From NCBI GenBank assembly GCA_900095095.1, contig FMBT01000004.1, positions 1-53,829 on the forward strand: a DNA stretch of 53,829 nt, in the 5' to 3' direction. Position 1 is the first letter of the stretch; each line of letters starts with the position of its first letter. Positions 42,667-52,704 of this stretch are shown piece after piece. The position numbers were made by a program, and so were the translations under genes. The notes beneath the pieces were generated by a model. That model did no database searches and was not told the origin of the DNA. It saw only the letters and a list, made by a program, of their open reading frames with translations. Source of the DNA: Fragilariopsis cylindrus CCMP1102 (taxonomy: Eukaryota > Bacillariophyta > Bacillariophyceae > Bacillariales > Bacillariaceae).

Positions 42667-45600
42667 TCATTCTGCTTGCGTTAAAAACCCACCGTCATTT
42701 TCCTGATTCGATGTCGACGTGTCTAATTTCAATCTAGCCGCAGATTTCGCCAAAGCTGACTCAAATACCTCAAGTGCAACATTTTTGCTTTCCCAAGCAT
42801 CTAGAATTTTTTGTCTTGTCGATTGTAAACGCATTCTAGACTGTCTTACATTATCCAATGCTTCTTGAATATCATTCGGGTCTTTTTGCAATAGAGCGAA
42901 GGATATATTTTCTTTCCAATTTGGGCACGAGCGTTGCAACAATGTCGCTTTTGTTTTATCTGCTGAAGAAAAATTGGAGATCATTTCGGTCGCAGCAACT
43001 TGAGCACCCTGCGATAACAAATGCAGATCAACAGGGTTGTTTTCATTTCCTCTATTTTGAACTGAACAAGAATCGTCTACTAAATCTTCTGCCCCATCTT
43101 CGAAAAGACCCAACAAGTCATCTAATCCAGCAGCTTCATGATCTTCGTCGCCTGACTCAGATAGATAATCTAATCCAGCTGCAGGATCTTCGTCCCCTTG
43201 TGCAAACAGCTCATCCCATGGAGATTTAGATAGTGAAAGCGAATTTGCTTTATTCTTATTGCCGTTGACAATTTGCTGTTCCTGTGTCATGGGGAGAATA
43301 GTGTCCCAAATAAGACCAGAAGTGGTCATCCTTTGATCATTTGTGTCTCGAGCATCACCATTCCACTTGAATCGCTGGATCTGGTCAGCACATTCTCGTT
43401 CTGGTACGTACTCGGTTGGGATATCATCTTCTTCTCTTTCTCCTTCATCATTATCATCAACAACAACTAGTGAGTCTTGGGCCTTCGAAATATTTTCCAT
43501 GGTTTCGCCATTTTTAGCGTCTTCGTCCGCATCGTTAGTAGTATCAGTAACCTCGCTGCAAGTATTCCCTTTAGTCTTCTCCCTATTGTTCGAGAAGCCC
43601 ATCATTTGAAACAAAGTAGGTTGATACGCTTCAGATAACAAATTAAAGAAAGATTAATAGATTAGAAAGTAAGAAGAAAGGAACAACAATGTGACGATTA
43701 TGCACAAAGAATGGTTCCATCCATCCATGACAAGAATAGAAACACATATACTCACTGGGGGCTTTAGGAAAAACCTTGATCTGAGCCTTTTCCCAGAGTC
43801 CTTCCGGTAAGGTTTGACTTTCCATTTGCTGCTTTTCAAAGATCTCTGTATCTGGCAGAAAATAGTCATCGATGGGTGCAACTCCAACCATAGTAGTGGT
43901 GTTGCTGATATCACGTTCTTTTCGTTTCCATAGGTCTCTCCGATGTTTTTTCAGTTGACGTCGAGCAACTTCGGTTTGTTCTTCTAAATTTTCTGTCTTC
44001 ATCTCGAGGTTTTGGAGTCTTCGTATCAAGGCCTTTTCTTTGGCCGCGTTCGTTCGAGAGAATTTATTCATATCAAGAACTGGTATTATGTCATTGCTGT
44101 CGGCCTTTTGGCATGAACACGTTTTGCAAAAAGCACACAGCTTCGACCGAGCACGTTTACGCGGACGATTTGAAGGAGCAGTAGCAGCGACCGAAGCCGA
44201 GGTCGTTCCGTTAGTAGGATGACTATCTTTATCCGAGACTTTGGGCTTGCTCTTCCTTGATTTACTACCTTTCGAAGTCTTCGGGTTGGATTCTTTGTTG
44301 TCGCCTGATTCAGGATTCGTCTGTCCTTCTGTTTGAATTTTTGCATTCAGTTTCTGAGTTATCTTCTTCGTCGTCGGTAGCTTCTTTGTTTTTTGTGTAG
44401 CCTGACTTCGATCTAATTTCCCCTTTTTCTTTTGCGATGCGGATTTGTGAGACGCAGATGTAGTAGCTGCCTCATCTTCCACTTTCCCTTTTGTGATTTA
44501 TCAGAACTGCTCTTCTTCTCGTCGACAACGTCCATTCTGAAACTCATTCCTTTTCCAACTTTCTCATTATGTGATTTATCAGAATCGCCTTTCTCGTCGA
44601 CACCTTTCGTTTGACATCTCGTTCCTGTTTTCGTTCCTTCGTGTTGCGGTCTATTAGAACTACTATTCTCGTCGACAACTATTATTTGACAATCCGAACT
44701 TATTTCTATCTCCGCTTCGCCAAAATGAGATTTATTAGAACCACTTTTTTCGTCGACGACTGTTGTGTGGCAGCTCGTTTCATCTATACCTTGGATCTCC
44801 ATAGAAAGCTTAGCTTCATTATCCCCGTTTTCTCCCACGTTTTTCTTCGAACACACCACATCATTACCGTTCTCCTTATCTTTCATTGTAATATCTTTAG
44901 TCATAGTAGGAGTAATTGTTCTGATATCAGCGATCGGTTTCACTCGACCATTAATCAGGGATACAAGCCGTGATTTGACCTTCTTCCTATTAACTTTGTC
45001 GAGCGATTTGCCAGTCTGGATTTCTAACTCTCTGTAAAATATATTTACAGTGATTGTATTGGAATCTGAATTGACAAAAAGAAGATCGATTTCTCGGTCA
45101 AGGTCAAATCCTAATGGTACCAAAACTTCACGGTCTTCTGTTTCGTTCATGTTTGTGGATGATAACTTTGCAACTTCTCATCACCATTAACATTATCATC
45201 CCCATCGCCATCCTGGAAATCCACGCAGTCATGGTCACTTTCTACTCCTCATCTTTGTCGTTGTTGTCCTTTAGGTTCATTTTTCTATTATCATCAATAT
45301 CGGCCCCTTGTAATTTATCTGTTGATTCCCCACTTACTGATAATGATGATACATTCAAACATATAGTCCGATCAGACTTTTCTTTATTTTATTTCGTGAT
45401 TGTTTATGAACAACTGCTGTCTGCGGTACGATCGAGGACGGTTTTGATTCATCATTTCGTCTTCCTTTCCGTACGATGGATAATGATGGTATTTCATCAT
45501 CGCTGTCATCGGTTTCGGTTTCATCGTCATCATTATTGTCGTCAACTTCAACTATTACAGATAGAGTAACTTTTGGAATATCATCAACTTTTCTTGATGA

Positions 45601-46148
45601 TATCACCACATCATTTTTGATACTGTTGTCATTATCCTTGCTAGCAGCAAGTTTCTTATCGGTATTATAACTATTATTCGTAGTGCGATGTCGTTTGTTA
45701 AGCTCATCGTCAAATAAACAACTGTCGTCACTAGTATTACTGTCATCACTTTCTTCATCAAAATATGCACGTTCTAATTGACTCAATCTCGAGTTCCCGT
45801 CATTCTTTCTGTCGTTACTGATTTTTATTTTGAAGGAAGGAATGGGAATTGTCAACTTTTTTGCATGGCAGAAATACTAGCCAGGACTTCTTTTCGAGTT
45901 CGTTTCTTGCGTTTATTGTTTGAATTTGATGCACCGGTATTATTATTATTATTATTATTATTACTATTGGTAGCTCCTTGACTGGAAGAACAACCACCGG
46001 AAGTGGTGGTGGTGGTGGTGACATCGGAAGTATTATCATTCCTAATCCGTCTTTTATAGGACAACGAAGAGGAGGACGTTTGCGACGAGTAGGATCTTTT
46101 CTTCGTATTTTTGATAATAGCTCGAACGTTATACTTGAAAAGATTCAA
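42667..46148 (-). CDS. Large nuclear-type protein: acidic N-terminus, DEK-C-like region, Cys cluster, coiled coil; frame-broken
   Basis: Several ORFs form one gene. In order they are a Ser/Thr/Asn-rich start, a basic KRKKRTRKE, an acidic Asp/Ser region (to about 45250), then a segment resembling a DEK C-terminal domain (IFYRELEIQTGKSLDKVN, RKKVKSRLVSLI). Next come degenerate VDEK/SDKS repeats (about 44480-44780), a Lys-rich part, and a Cys cluster KLCAFCKTCSCQK. A coiled coil (EKALIRRLQNLEMKTENLEE) and a C-terminal acidic region follow. One GT-AG intron lies at 43629-43755. Five missing bases are inferred near 45857, 45375, 45240, 45155 and 44480. With them the exons give 1120 codons. The start is uncertain: the first frame has no clear ATG. 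A chromatin role is inferred from composition only. Confidence 0.6.
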
Positions 46149-46575
46149 GACGACCCAGAAGGCTTCGTTTCATCTTCTGATGATGCCATTGTAACTTCTT
46201 GTCATATGCGTCGTCGCTGGTGGTATTTCTAAGGAGATACTAATATTATTCCAATGTTCATCTTGGTTTTTGTTGATACTTGTAACATTGTGATTGTACA
46301 ATCTCCTTGTACAATTCAGGCTTCTCACGTGAATTTGAAAAGCAACAGAAGAAATTTAAATATTCCAACCCGTGATTCGGATCATGACTGAATATTGTGA
46401 GAAAAAGGAAAGTCAGAAAGCTAAAAAGCACAACGATGAAAAAAATCGCTATCTCACAAATTCACAAAAAGCATCATCAGCAACACCAACCATTAGTTGT
46501 AGTAAAAGTGAATACAATTGCAGCCGAAGAAGACGAAAGTATTTGTTGGTGACGATAACTACGTAACGCTATAAT
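46149..46575. promoter_or_regulatory. Divergent promoter, large nuclear protein / LarC-like gene
   Basis: 427 nt of head-to-head intergenic DNA. A plus-strand ORF (45978-46232) overlaps its left end; see the findings. No defined site is seen. Confidence 0.45.
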
Positions 46576-47685
46576 ATGTCATCATCACAATCAGCTGGGG
46601 ACGATTCAGACATTGTCCAACCTACCACCAAGCAAACGACGTATCATGGCCATTTTGACTGTTTTTCGGGCGCAGCGGGGGACATGCTACTTTCCTCCTG
46701 CCTCGATGCGTCCGAAAATTCCACTGAATTGGCTAAGCATGTGTCAGAATGCATAAGTAGGGGTATGCCAGAATTGGCTGGAGAATTTGAGATTCAGACA
46801 AAAAGAGTTTGGCGAGGTGGGATGGGGTCGATCGCTGGATTACATGTGACTGTTCTTAGTAAATATAATAACGAACCGGCTCCCGTGCCGAAACGTAAAG
46901 CTGACAACGATGATGATGATGATGATGATCATCATCATCATCATCATCAACATCATAGTCACCAACACGACCATCAATATTCCTCGCATCAGCATGATGT
47001 AGGTGATCATGACCATTCGCACGACCATGCACATGACCACAATTCGCATTCGCACGATCATTCGTCGTCTACTACGAAAGGACCACTTCGAAATTTGCGA
47101 GAAATAAAAAGGCTCATAGAACATTCCTCCGATGAATACATAGATCCTTGGGTAAAAACTATAGCCATATTAACATTTACCGAATTAGCTCACGCTGAGG
47201 CAACAACACACGGTGCCGAATCTATCGAATCGGTTCATTTTCATGAAGTGGGTGCAATTGATTCTATTGTTGATACGGTCGGTACTCTAATTGCATTGCA
47301 TTATCTGAACGTTACATCATTTTCCTGTAGTCGACTTCCATTCGGAGAAGGTACGGTTTGGACAGACCATGGGATTTTACCGGTCCCAGCGCCGGCTACG
47401 TTGCGTTTGTTGGTAGGAATGCCTACGTGTCCAGGTCCTTTAGGTGTAGTAACAGGAGAATTAGTGACGCCGACCGGAGCCGCATTGTTGCGAGCGTTGA
47501 CTTTGAAGTATCCACGAGGAATTGATGCGAAAGAGACATCTACAACAACACCAACGAAAAATAATTATAAAGGCCGTCCACCAAATTTTACAATACGTAA
47601 GATTGGAATCGGTGCGGGAACAAAGGACTTTGAAAAGCATCCCAATATTCTTCGTTTGTTATTAGGCGATGATATTGTGACTTAA
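46576..47685 (+). CDS. larC: LarC-like nickel-pincer cofactor protein (DUF111), first domain only
   Basis: The bacterial relative inserts nickel into the pyridinium dithiocarboxylate cofactor of lactate racemase. The frame is uninterrupted, 369 aa. Signatures are HFDCFSGAAGDMLL at the N-terminus, a His/Asp-rich insert at about residues 113-165 (runs of Asp then His, HDHSHDHAHDH) typical of the metal-rich loop, and LREIKRLIEHS. Next come ELAHAEATTHG, VHFHEVGAIDSIVDTVG, PFGEGTVWTDHG, LPVPAPATLRLL and ELVTPTGAALLRAL. It ends at KHPNILRLLLGDD, where the second domain (LarC2) would begin in full-length proteins of about 400-420 aa. No LarC2 coding is visible downstream to 48286. No larA, larB or larE is in the window. 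Confidence 0.85.
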   Translation: MSSSQSAGDDSDIVQPTTKQTTYHGHFDCFSGAAGDMLLSSCLDASENSTELAKHVSECISRGMPELAGEFEIQTKRVWRGGMGSIAGLHVTVLSKYNNEPAPVPKRKADNDDDDDDDHHHHHHQHHSHQHDHQYSSHQHDVGDHDHSHDHAHDHNSHSHDHSSSTTKGPLRNLREIKRLIEHSSDEYIDPWVKTIAILTFTELAHAEATTHGAESIESVHFHEVGAIDSIVDTVGTLIALHYLNVTSFSCSRLPFGEGTVWTDHGILPVPAPATLRLLVGMPTCPGPLGVVTGELVTPTGAALLRALTLKYPRGIDAKETSTTTPTKNNYKGRPPNFTIRKIGIGAGTKDFEKHPNILRLLLGDDIVT

Positions 47686-48286
47686 TACTATGATAAAAAT
47701 ATACAATTGTATTTTTGATATAATATTCGTATACAGTAATACCAATAAAGAATCAGCGGAATTCCGTCCTTTGATAATATTATTCTGCTTAAAAAATACC
47801 ATATTATCACGTCCTGTATGGTTACTCACGATTTAGTATATTGGCTTAGTCTGTATCTACTATCCAAGTTGCAGATGCTCGTAAATGAGCTGGATCACTT
47901 GTAAAAAGATCTTATAGTTGATGGGTGGAGGTCAATCCCATCCTAATTGAACTAAACTGTTTTATTTTGATAGCTGTTCTCAGTTATGCATCCTATTACA
48001 AGCTAATAAAGGCGTCACCAAATGAAGTAATGCTTTGTACTTCTGCTCCATTATAAAACGAAGGCCTACGGACACTATCAGCTGATTAAATACAAATTTG
48101 GTACTAGATTTGTCTTTAAAAACCAACTACAACAACAGCAACACAAACTGAATCACTTTGTACGATCGACCTGACACTAGCGTCTGAGGTCCAAATATGC
48201 TTAGCCGCATCTATGTGGGAAGCAGTATGATATAAAACAGTTTATTTTAAGGTTTTTTCCTGTCTAATTTTAGATACAGATCACAG
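47686..48286. other. Convergent intergenic region
   Basis: About 600 nt between two 3' ends. Checked for a LarC second domain in plus frames; none seen. A TACAGTA palindrome lies near 47735. Confidence 0.5.
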
Positions 48287-49373
48287 TTAATCACTTTTAA
48301 CGTCGTCGTCCGTTGTCTTAACTCCTAAGAAGTGTTCCTTTTTTTAGATTAAAAAACGAATCAGGTATAAAAAAAAGTTAGAAGAGAATCGAAACGTATA
48401 CAATTATTATTACCATTACTATTATTACTATTACTACTATTATTCGATTCATTCAAACTTACCCAGGAAATCCATCGTCCAGTACGGGTATAATATTCAT
48501 CTGGTCTAGATGGGATATATGAATTTCTCTTCTCTCCAGATTGAATCCAGTCATTCCTACAGCATGCACACCATTTTTAAGGTAAACAACAACATAAATT
48601 GACAAATTATTTGCATAGTGAGTGAGTTGGAAATATAACATGCAAGCATAGTTATTAGTTCATCGCATTTTGTGCAGATCAATCAGAAAGCCATTTTCTT
48701 TTTGTAAATTTTCAAATCAAATATTTACAACATCACGTTATTATTATTACAACATCACAACATTCCAACGTATGCATACGTACCATTCTTCTGAGGAGAT
48801 CCATCTTTCTCCCCATGCTTGTACCCATTTACGACATTCGTCGTATGGTAAAAATCTTGGTCCTGATTTAAGGAATCGTCGTTTATTAGCTTCTTCAAGT
48901 CTTAATTTTTCTACCCTCCAATTTAAATCGTCAATAACAACACCTGCTGGTCTACCTCGTACGTCAGCGACTAGCATACTAGTAGTAGGAACAGTAGATT
49001 CTCCGTCATTATTATTATTATCGTTGTCGTTGTCGTCAACTAAATCAGCCTTCTTCTTCCTCCTTTTCTTATTATTGTTACTACTAATGTTGTCTTCCTC
49101 TTCTTCAATATTTGACATGAAATATGTTTGTTTTATTTTTAGTTTTCCTTGGTAATTATGATAAGATTGTTGGTATGTTTTGTTTCGACGCATTGTAATG
49201 CTCCTCCGTGTAGAGTATGTAATAAAACCCGTCGAGGCATGAGACATTATTAGTAACAATGTCATCGTCAAAATGGAACCAAGAGGCTTATTGATAGTGA
49301 CACTATTATTATGGATAGTAGTAGTAGTAGACAAGGTCCTCATTCTCATGACATGCAGTTGTTCCGACACCAT
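48287..49373 (-). CDS. Plastid-targeted protein with W-FLG domain
   Basis: Exons 49373-48784, 48556-48463 and 48337-48287 join in phase without frame breaks into 244 aa. The N-terminus has a hydrophobic signal segment (GSILTMTLLLIMSHASTGF) and then Ser/Thr/Arg, which matches the diatom bipartite plastid signal with cleavage just before Phe. An acidic/Lys-rich linker follows. The conserved end has KWVQAWGERWISSEEW, NDWIQSGEKRNSYIPSRP, DEYYTRTGRWISWEHFLG. This W/IP-P/W-FLG pattern resembles short repeats found in some algal proteins and in phage-integrase repeat units (from memory). The function is unknown. It is divergent from the ferredoxin-like gene, which also looks plastid-targeted. Confidence 0.75.
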
Positions 49374-49795
49374 ATTAATTGAACTATCTATTCAATTTGA
49401 TCCGACTGCTATGATTGCTATGATTACTATGATTGATTGCTTGATTTGATTCCGCAAATCTTGTTATCGAATTTATATTACTGCAACGATTAGATAGTCC
49501 CACTAAATTGAGTAACCGGAATTTTTTTCGTCGTCGATGAAGTTGTTGACTTTTCTCCCAAGATTTCTTGAATGTAATACGTCGTAACGTTTCTTCTCGC
49601 CCCAACAATCATCATCGAAGCGCATCAACGAAGATAGAACATGAAGCAACAGCTGGATTTCGAGAAATAAATTCTTGACACGACTTCCGAAATTCTGTTC
49701 TCAGCTCACCCCGCGCGAAAATTTCATCGAACAGGTCGAATTTTCGCGTGTGACGTCATCGCTATACAAAAATTGAACATCCATAAAGCTCGTTC
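49374..49795. promoter_or_regulatory. Divergent plastid-gene promoter with E2F-like inverted repeat and CRE palindrome
   Basis: A perfect 10-bp inverted repeat, CGCGAAAATT (49714-49723) and AATTTTCGCG (49739-49748), has a 15-nt spacer. Three nt later comes the CRE palindrome TGACGTCA at 49751-49758, about 38 nt before the next ATG. GCGCGAAA fits the E2F consensus on the minus strand. TGACGT-type elements are known to mediate CO2/cAMP response in diatoms. A 74-codon minus ORF at 49384-49608 is unsupported. Confidence 0.55.
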
Positions 49796-50329
49796 ATGAA
49801 TACAAGTCAACTCTACAGTATCGGCATCCACTCTTTGCTATTGAGGAAGTACAATAAACAACTGGTAATAACGATGATTATGTCGAATACTACTACTGCT
49901 AATAGTAAGAATATTACCTTTCTTCTCCTTTCGATCGCCGTCCTATCGGGCGCATTCGGACCTTCCCACCGTGTTCCTTATCAACAAAAAATACAGCAGC
50001 AACAAAATCAAAAGCGAAGAATCGGATTATTATTATTATTTTCCACTAGTAGTAGTACTACATTGGAAGAAGGATCGACTGTTGTGGTATGCACTGGTCC
50101 AACTTGTTCAAAGACGGGTGGAAAGAAAGCATTGGTGTACTTTCAAGAATTGGCACCCGATATAGGTGTTACGGTAGAAACTGTGAAATGTGTTTCAGAA
50201 TGTGCTGAATGTGCATTAGGGCCGAATGTTGAAATTCGAAGAAAAGGTGATGATGGACCATTCTTTCCAATTGAAAATAGAATTAAATTAGAGGATGATG
50301 TGAAGAAGGTTCTTGGTATGATCGAATAA
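49796..50329 (+). CDS. Thioredoxin-like [2Fe-2S] ferredoxin, plastid-targeted
   Basis: An uninterrupted 177-aa frame. The N-terminus has a signal segment ending [19 protein letters not shown]. Gly-Ala-Phe-Gly-Pro fits the diatom ASAFAP-type plastid motif, followed by a Gln/Arg-rich transit stretch. The mature part has [24 protein letters not shown], then [18 protein letters not shown]. The first Cys pair and the later CxxxC carry the four ligands of a thioredoxin-fold 2Fe-2S ferredoxin, as in bacterial or NuoE-like proteins. It probably transfers electrons in the plastid; the partner is unknown. The ATG at 49796 is the first; ATGs at residues 27 and 29, just before the signal segment, could be the real start. 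Confidence 0.8.
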   Translation: MNTSQLYSIGIHSLLLRKYNKQLVITMIMSNTTTANSKNITFLLLSIAVLSGAFGPSHRVPYQQKIQQQQNQKRRIGLLLLFSTSSSTTLEEGSTVVVCTGPTCSKTGGKKALVYFQELAPDIGVTVETVKCVSECAECALGPNVEIRRKGDDGPFFPIENRIKLEDDVKKVLGMIE

Positions 50330-50694
50330 AAAAAACAAGACATGGGCAACAAAATTGCTTTATCTTATCGTGTGTTTTTCTTTTATTTTATTTGAGCGAT
50401 ATTCGGTACTCTCGACAGTGTAAATAACATGATTCTTATATTGCAAACAGTACACAAAGAAACAAAGATATCGGCAATCGACATAGATTGTGTTTCTATT
50501 CTTAATATCGAATTATATCTCTTTCTACGTTTATATCTTACACTACAGTACTCTATTACCAAAAAAAAACGACCGAAGAGATCACACACACACACACAAT
50601 AGGATCGAATATAGTCACAACCAAAAGAAAGATAAACATAGATGGATTTCTTAACAGCGTAGCACTATGTGATAGTATTAATTTAATTAAGTTA
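50330..50694. other. Convergent intergenic region
   Basis: AT-rich, with a short (CA)n run near 50584-50598. Nothing else is seen. Confidence 0.5.
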
Positions 50695-52190
50695 TTACTC
50701 CTCCACTATTTGATACTGATCAAGATATCCTCTTACAACCTCATACGTTAAAAACATCAATGCCGAATTCGGTACTACCTTACATAAATGGACACCCATT
50801 CCTGAATACAATGATTTGAAACCCTCCTCCGAGGCCATAACTCCAAGTGTTTCCCACATCCCTTTCTGGTACTTGAACACACCTGCTTGTGCCTGTTCTC
50901 TCATTCGAGTTCGTGCTACCTCGTGTGGGTACGTCGCCACGGCGGCAATACACTTAGAACAAGCTGCAGCCCAAAAATATTGCACATTCGATAATTCCTG
51001 ACTGGGTACTAGTCCGTCTTCGGAACGTTGCTTATTTTGTCGAGTAATCAATCGACTCTTCACTTTTTCGTAAATAACGAATTGCAATGCACCCTCTGCA
51101 CAGCCCCAATAACTCGCTGAAATTCCCTTATAAAATCCTCCGATGCCCTCCTCTTTGAATATTGTTTTGATTGCGTCACCATATCCAGCATATTGTCTTT
51201 GACCTGCAGCCGTATCGATTAGAAGTTGCATCCTCGTTCGGACCATCCAAATTGGGCTAGTAAGAGTGTTACCAACAATCCCTGCACTAAATCCAGCAAT
51301 CATTGCATTCGGTGGAGAACCTTCGGGTAAGGTCGGATGGAGAAAAGTTTTCATTCTTTGATACGCATAAAAGTATGCCGATCGAGATGGAATAATTCCT
51401 ATTAGCGTTGGTGGAAGACCACGAAAGAATCCAGAAACTCCATCCGCATTAAAAATCGTCTTAGCAATATCTATGGGATGCCCTGCAGCTTTATTAGAAG
51501 ATTGAAGTTGTGTTTTAACAACCTCTAATGGATTAGTTATACAAGCAGCAACTGTACCTGCTGCTCCACCCGAGAGTAATCTTTATTTTATTTTATCATA
51601 TTGTTCATAGTTAAACCAAAAATTATATCATATCGAAAAAAGTGGCCATAGAGGCAAAGATATTCAAAGAAACATTGTTATGAGCACAACATATACATAT
51701 ATATAATATATATATATACAGCGAGCAGCGTCCAGATCGAAGTTGGAAAATTGCATGAATATAAAAATTTAAGGATGATCAACTGAAACGAAAGGAAATC
51801 AATCAAACCCAAACTTACTTAAGAGTCTCCATTCGTCGTGCCGTCATGGTCCGGACAACATTTCCTGCAGCGGCTGATCCTCCTCGTACATCAGATTCGA
51901 TTTTTTTAATAGCAACGTCGAGAAGTTTAGGTGATGATATATTTCCTCCTCCTCGTCGATATTTTCGTGGCAGATTATTACTATTCTTCGATCCGAATGA
52001 TGAGATTTGTGGATATTGTCTTCCTCTTCTTGTTGATGTGATGTTGTTGCTGATTCTGATTCATCGAAAAATAATTCATTGCCGGTAGACTATTTCCAAT
52101 ACTATTGGAAAATAAAGGCCCTGCTTCGACGACATTGTAACCTAATACTGCTAGCAACGTTACGTTGCAGAGAAGAGATAGAAGTTTCAT
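50695..52190 (-). CDS. Mitochondrial-carrier family (SLC25A33/36-like) transporter with signal peptide
   Basis: Exon 1 is 52190-51819, the intron is 51581-51818, and exon 2 is 51580-50695. All three carrier repeats are present with P-x-[DE]-x-x-[KR] type signatures: NPLEVVKTQLQ, SPIWMVRTRMQ and YPHEVARTRMREQ. RGLPPTLIGIIPSRS and KGISASYWG lie between them. These details match the pyrimidine-nucleotide carriers (RIM2 / SLC25A33-36). Exon 1 codes a clear secretory-type signal peptide (MKLLSLLCNVTLLAVLGY, cleavage after VEA) and then a His/Gln/Glu-rich linker, absent from ordinary mitochondrial carriers. Two missing bases are inferred near 52040 and 51995. With them the gene has 420 codons. Confidence 0.8.
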
Positions 52191-52704
52191 TATTGTGTTG
52201 TATACTGTCGATGCTTTGGATTATGCTCGATGGTCGAATTGACCGTGTAGATCCAAGATTGTTACTCGTAGAGTGAGAGAGTGTGACAGTGACACATCAA
52301 CATTCAATATGAAGCACATCATCGAATCGAAGCGAATCGAAATTAAAGATGTGATGTTTATGTCATTTTTGATTTTTGTTTTGTTGGCGTTGTGATAGGT
52401 TATGAACCCTTTATGACACTTCTAGTCCCATTTCGACATTATTTCGTGATTAAAGCAAATCTAAGCTGGACCATCCTACCATACGTGAATGAGATTAAGA
52501 TTTAAGTCAGAAACCAACAACAACGCAACAATAAGGACCACGAAAAGCAGAAAGCAAAATACACAAAATAATACAACACACAACACACCATCGCAGGTTA
52601 GAAGCAACACATCGATAGTCCCGACCATAATATCGTTAGGTATTGATATTAGATATTATTGAGTGTATAAAGCATCAAACGAACTTAGTCCAGACAGAAT
52701 TATC
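52191..52704. promoter_or_regulatory. Divergent promoter, carrier / TPR-prefoldin
   Basis: 514-nt head-to-head region with (GAATC)-type short repeats near 52321-52340. Nothing else is seen. Confidence 0.45.

Noticed and set aside
45815..46039. Poly-Ile/Pro minus ORF
   Set aside because: Arises from reading the AAT and GGT repeats of the large gene in another frame.
46840..47124. Met-rich minus ORF opposite the LarC His-rich loop
   Set aside because: Simple antisense of the CAT/GAT repeat; no independent evidence.
49384..49608. 74-codon basic minus ORF upstream of the W-FLG gene
   Set aside because: Lies in the divergent promoter, no known motif, and not in frame with the gene.
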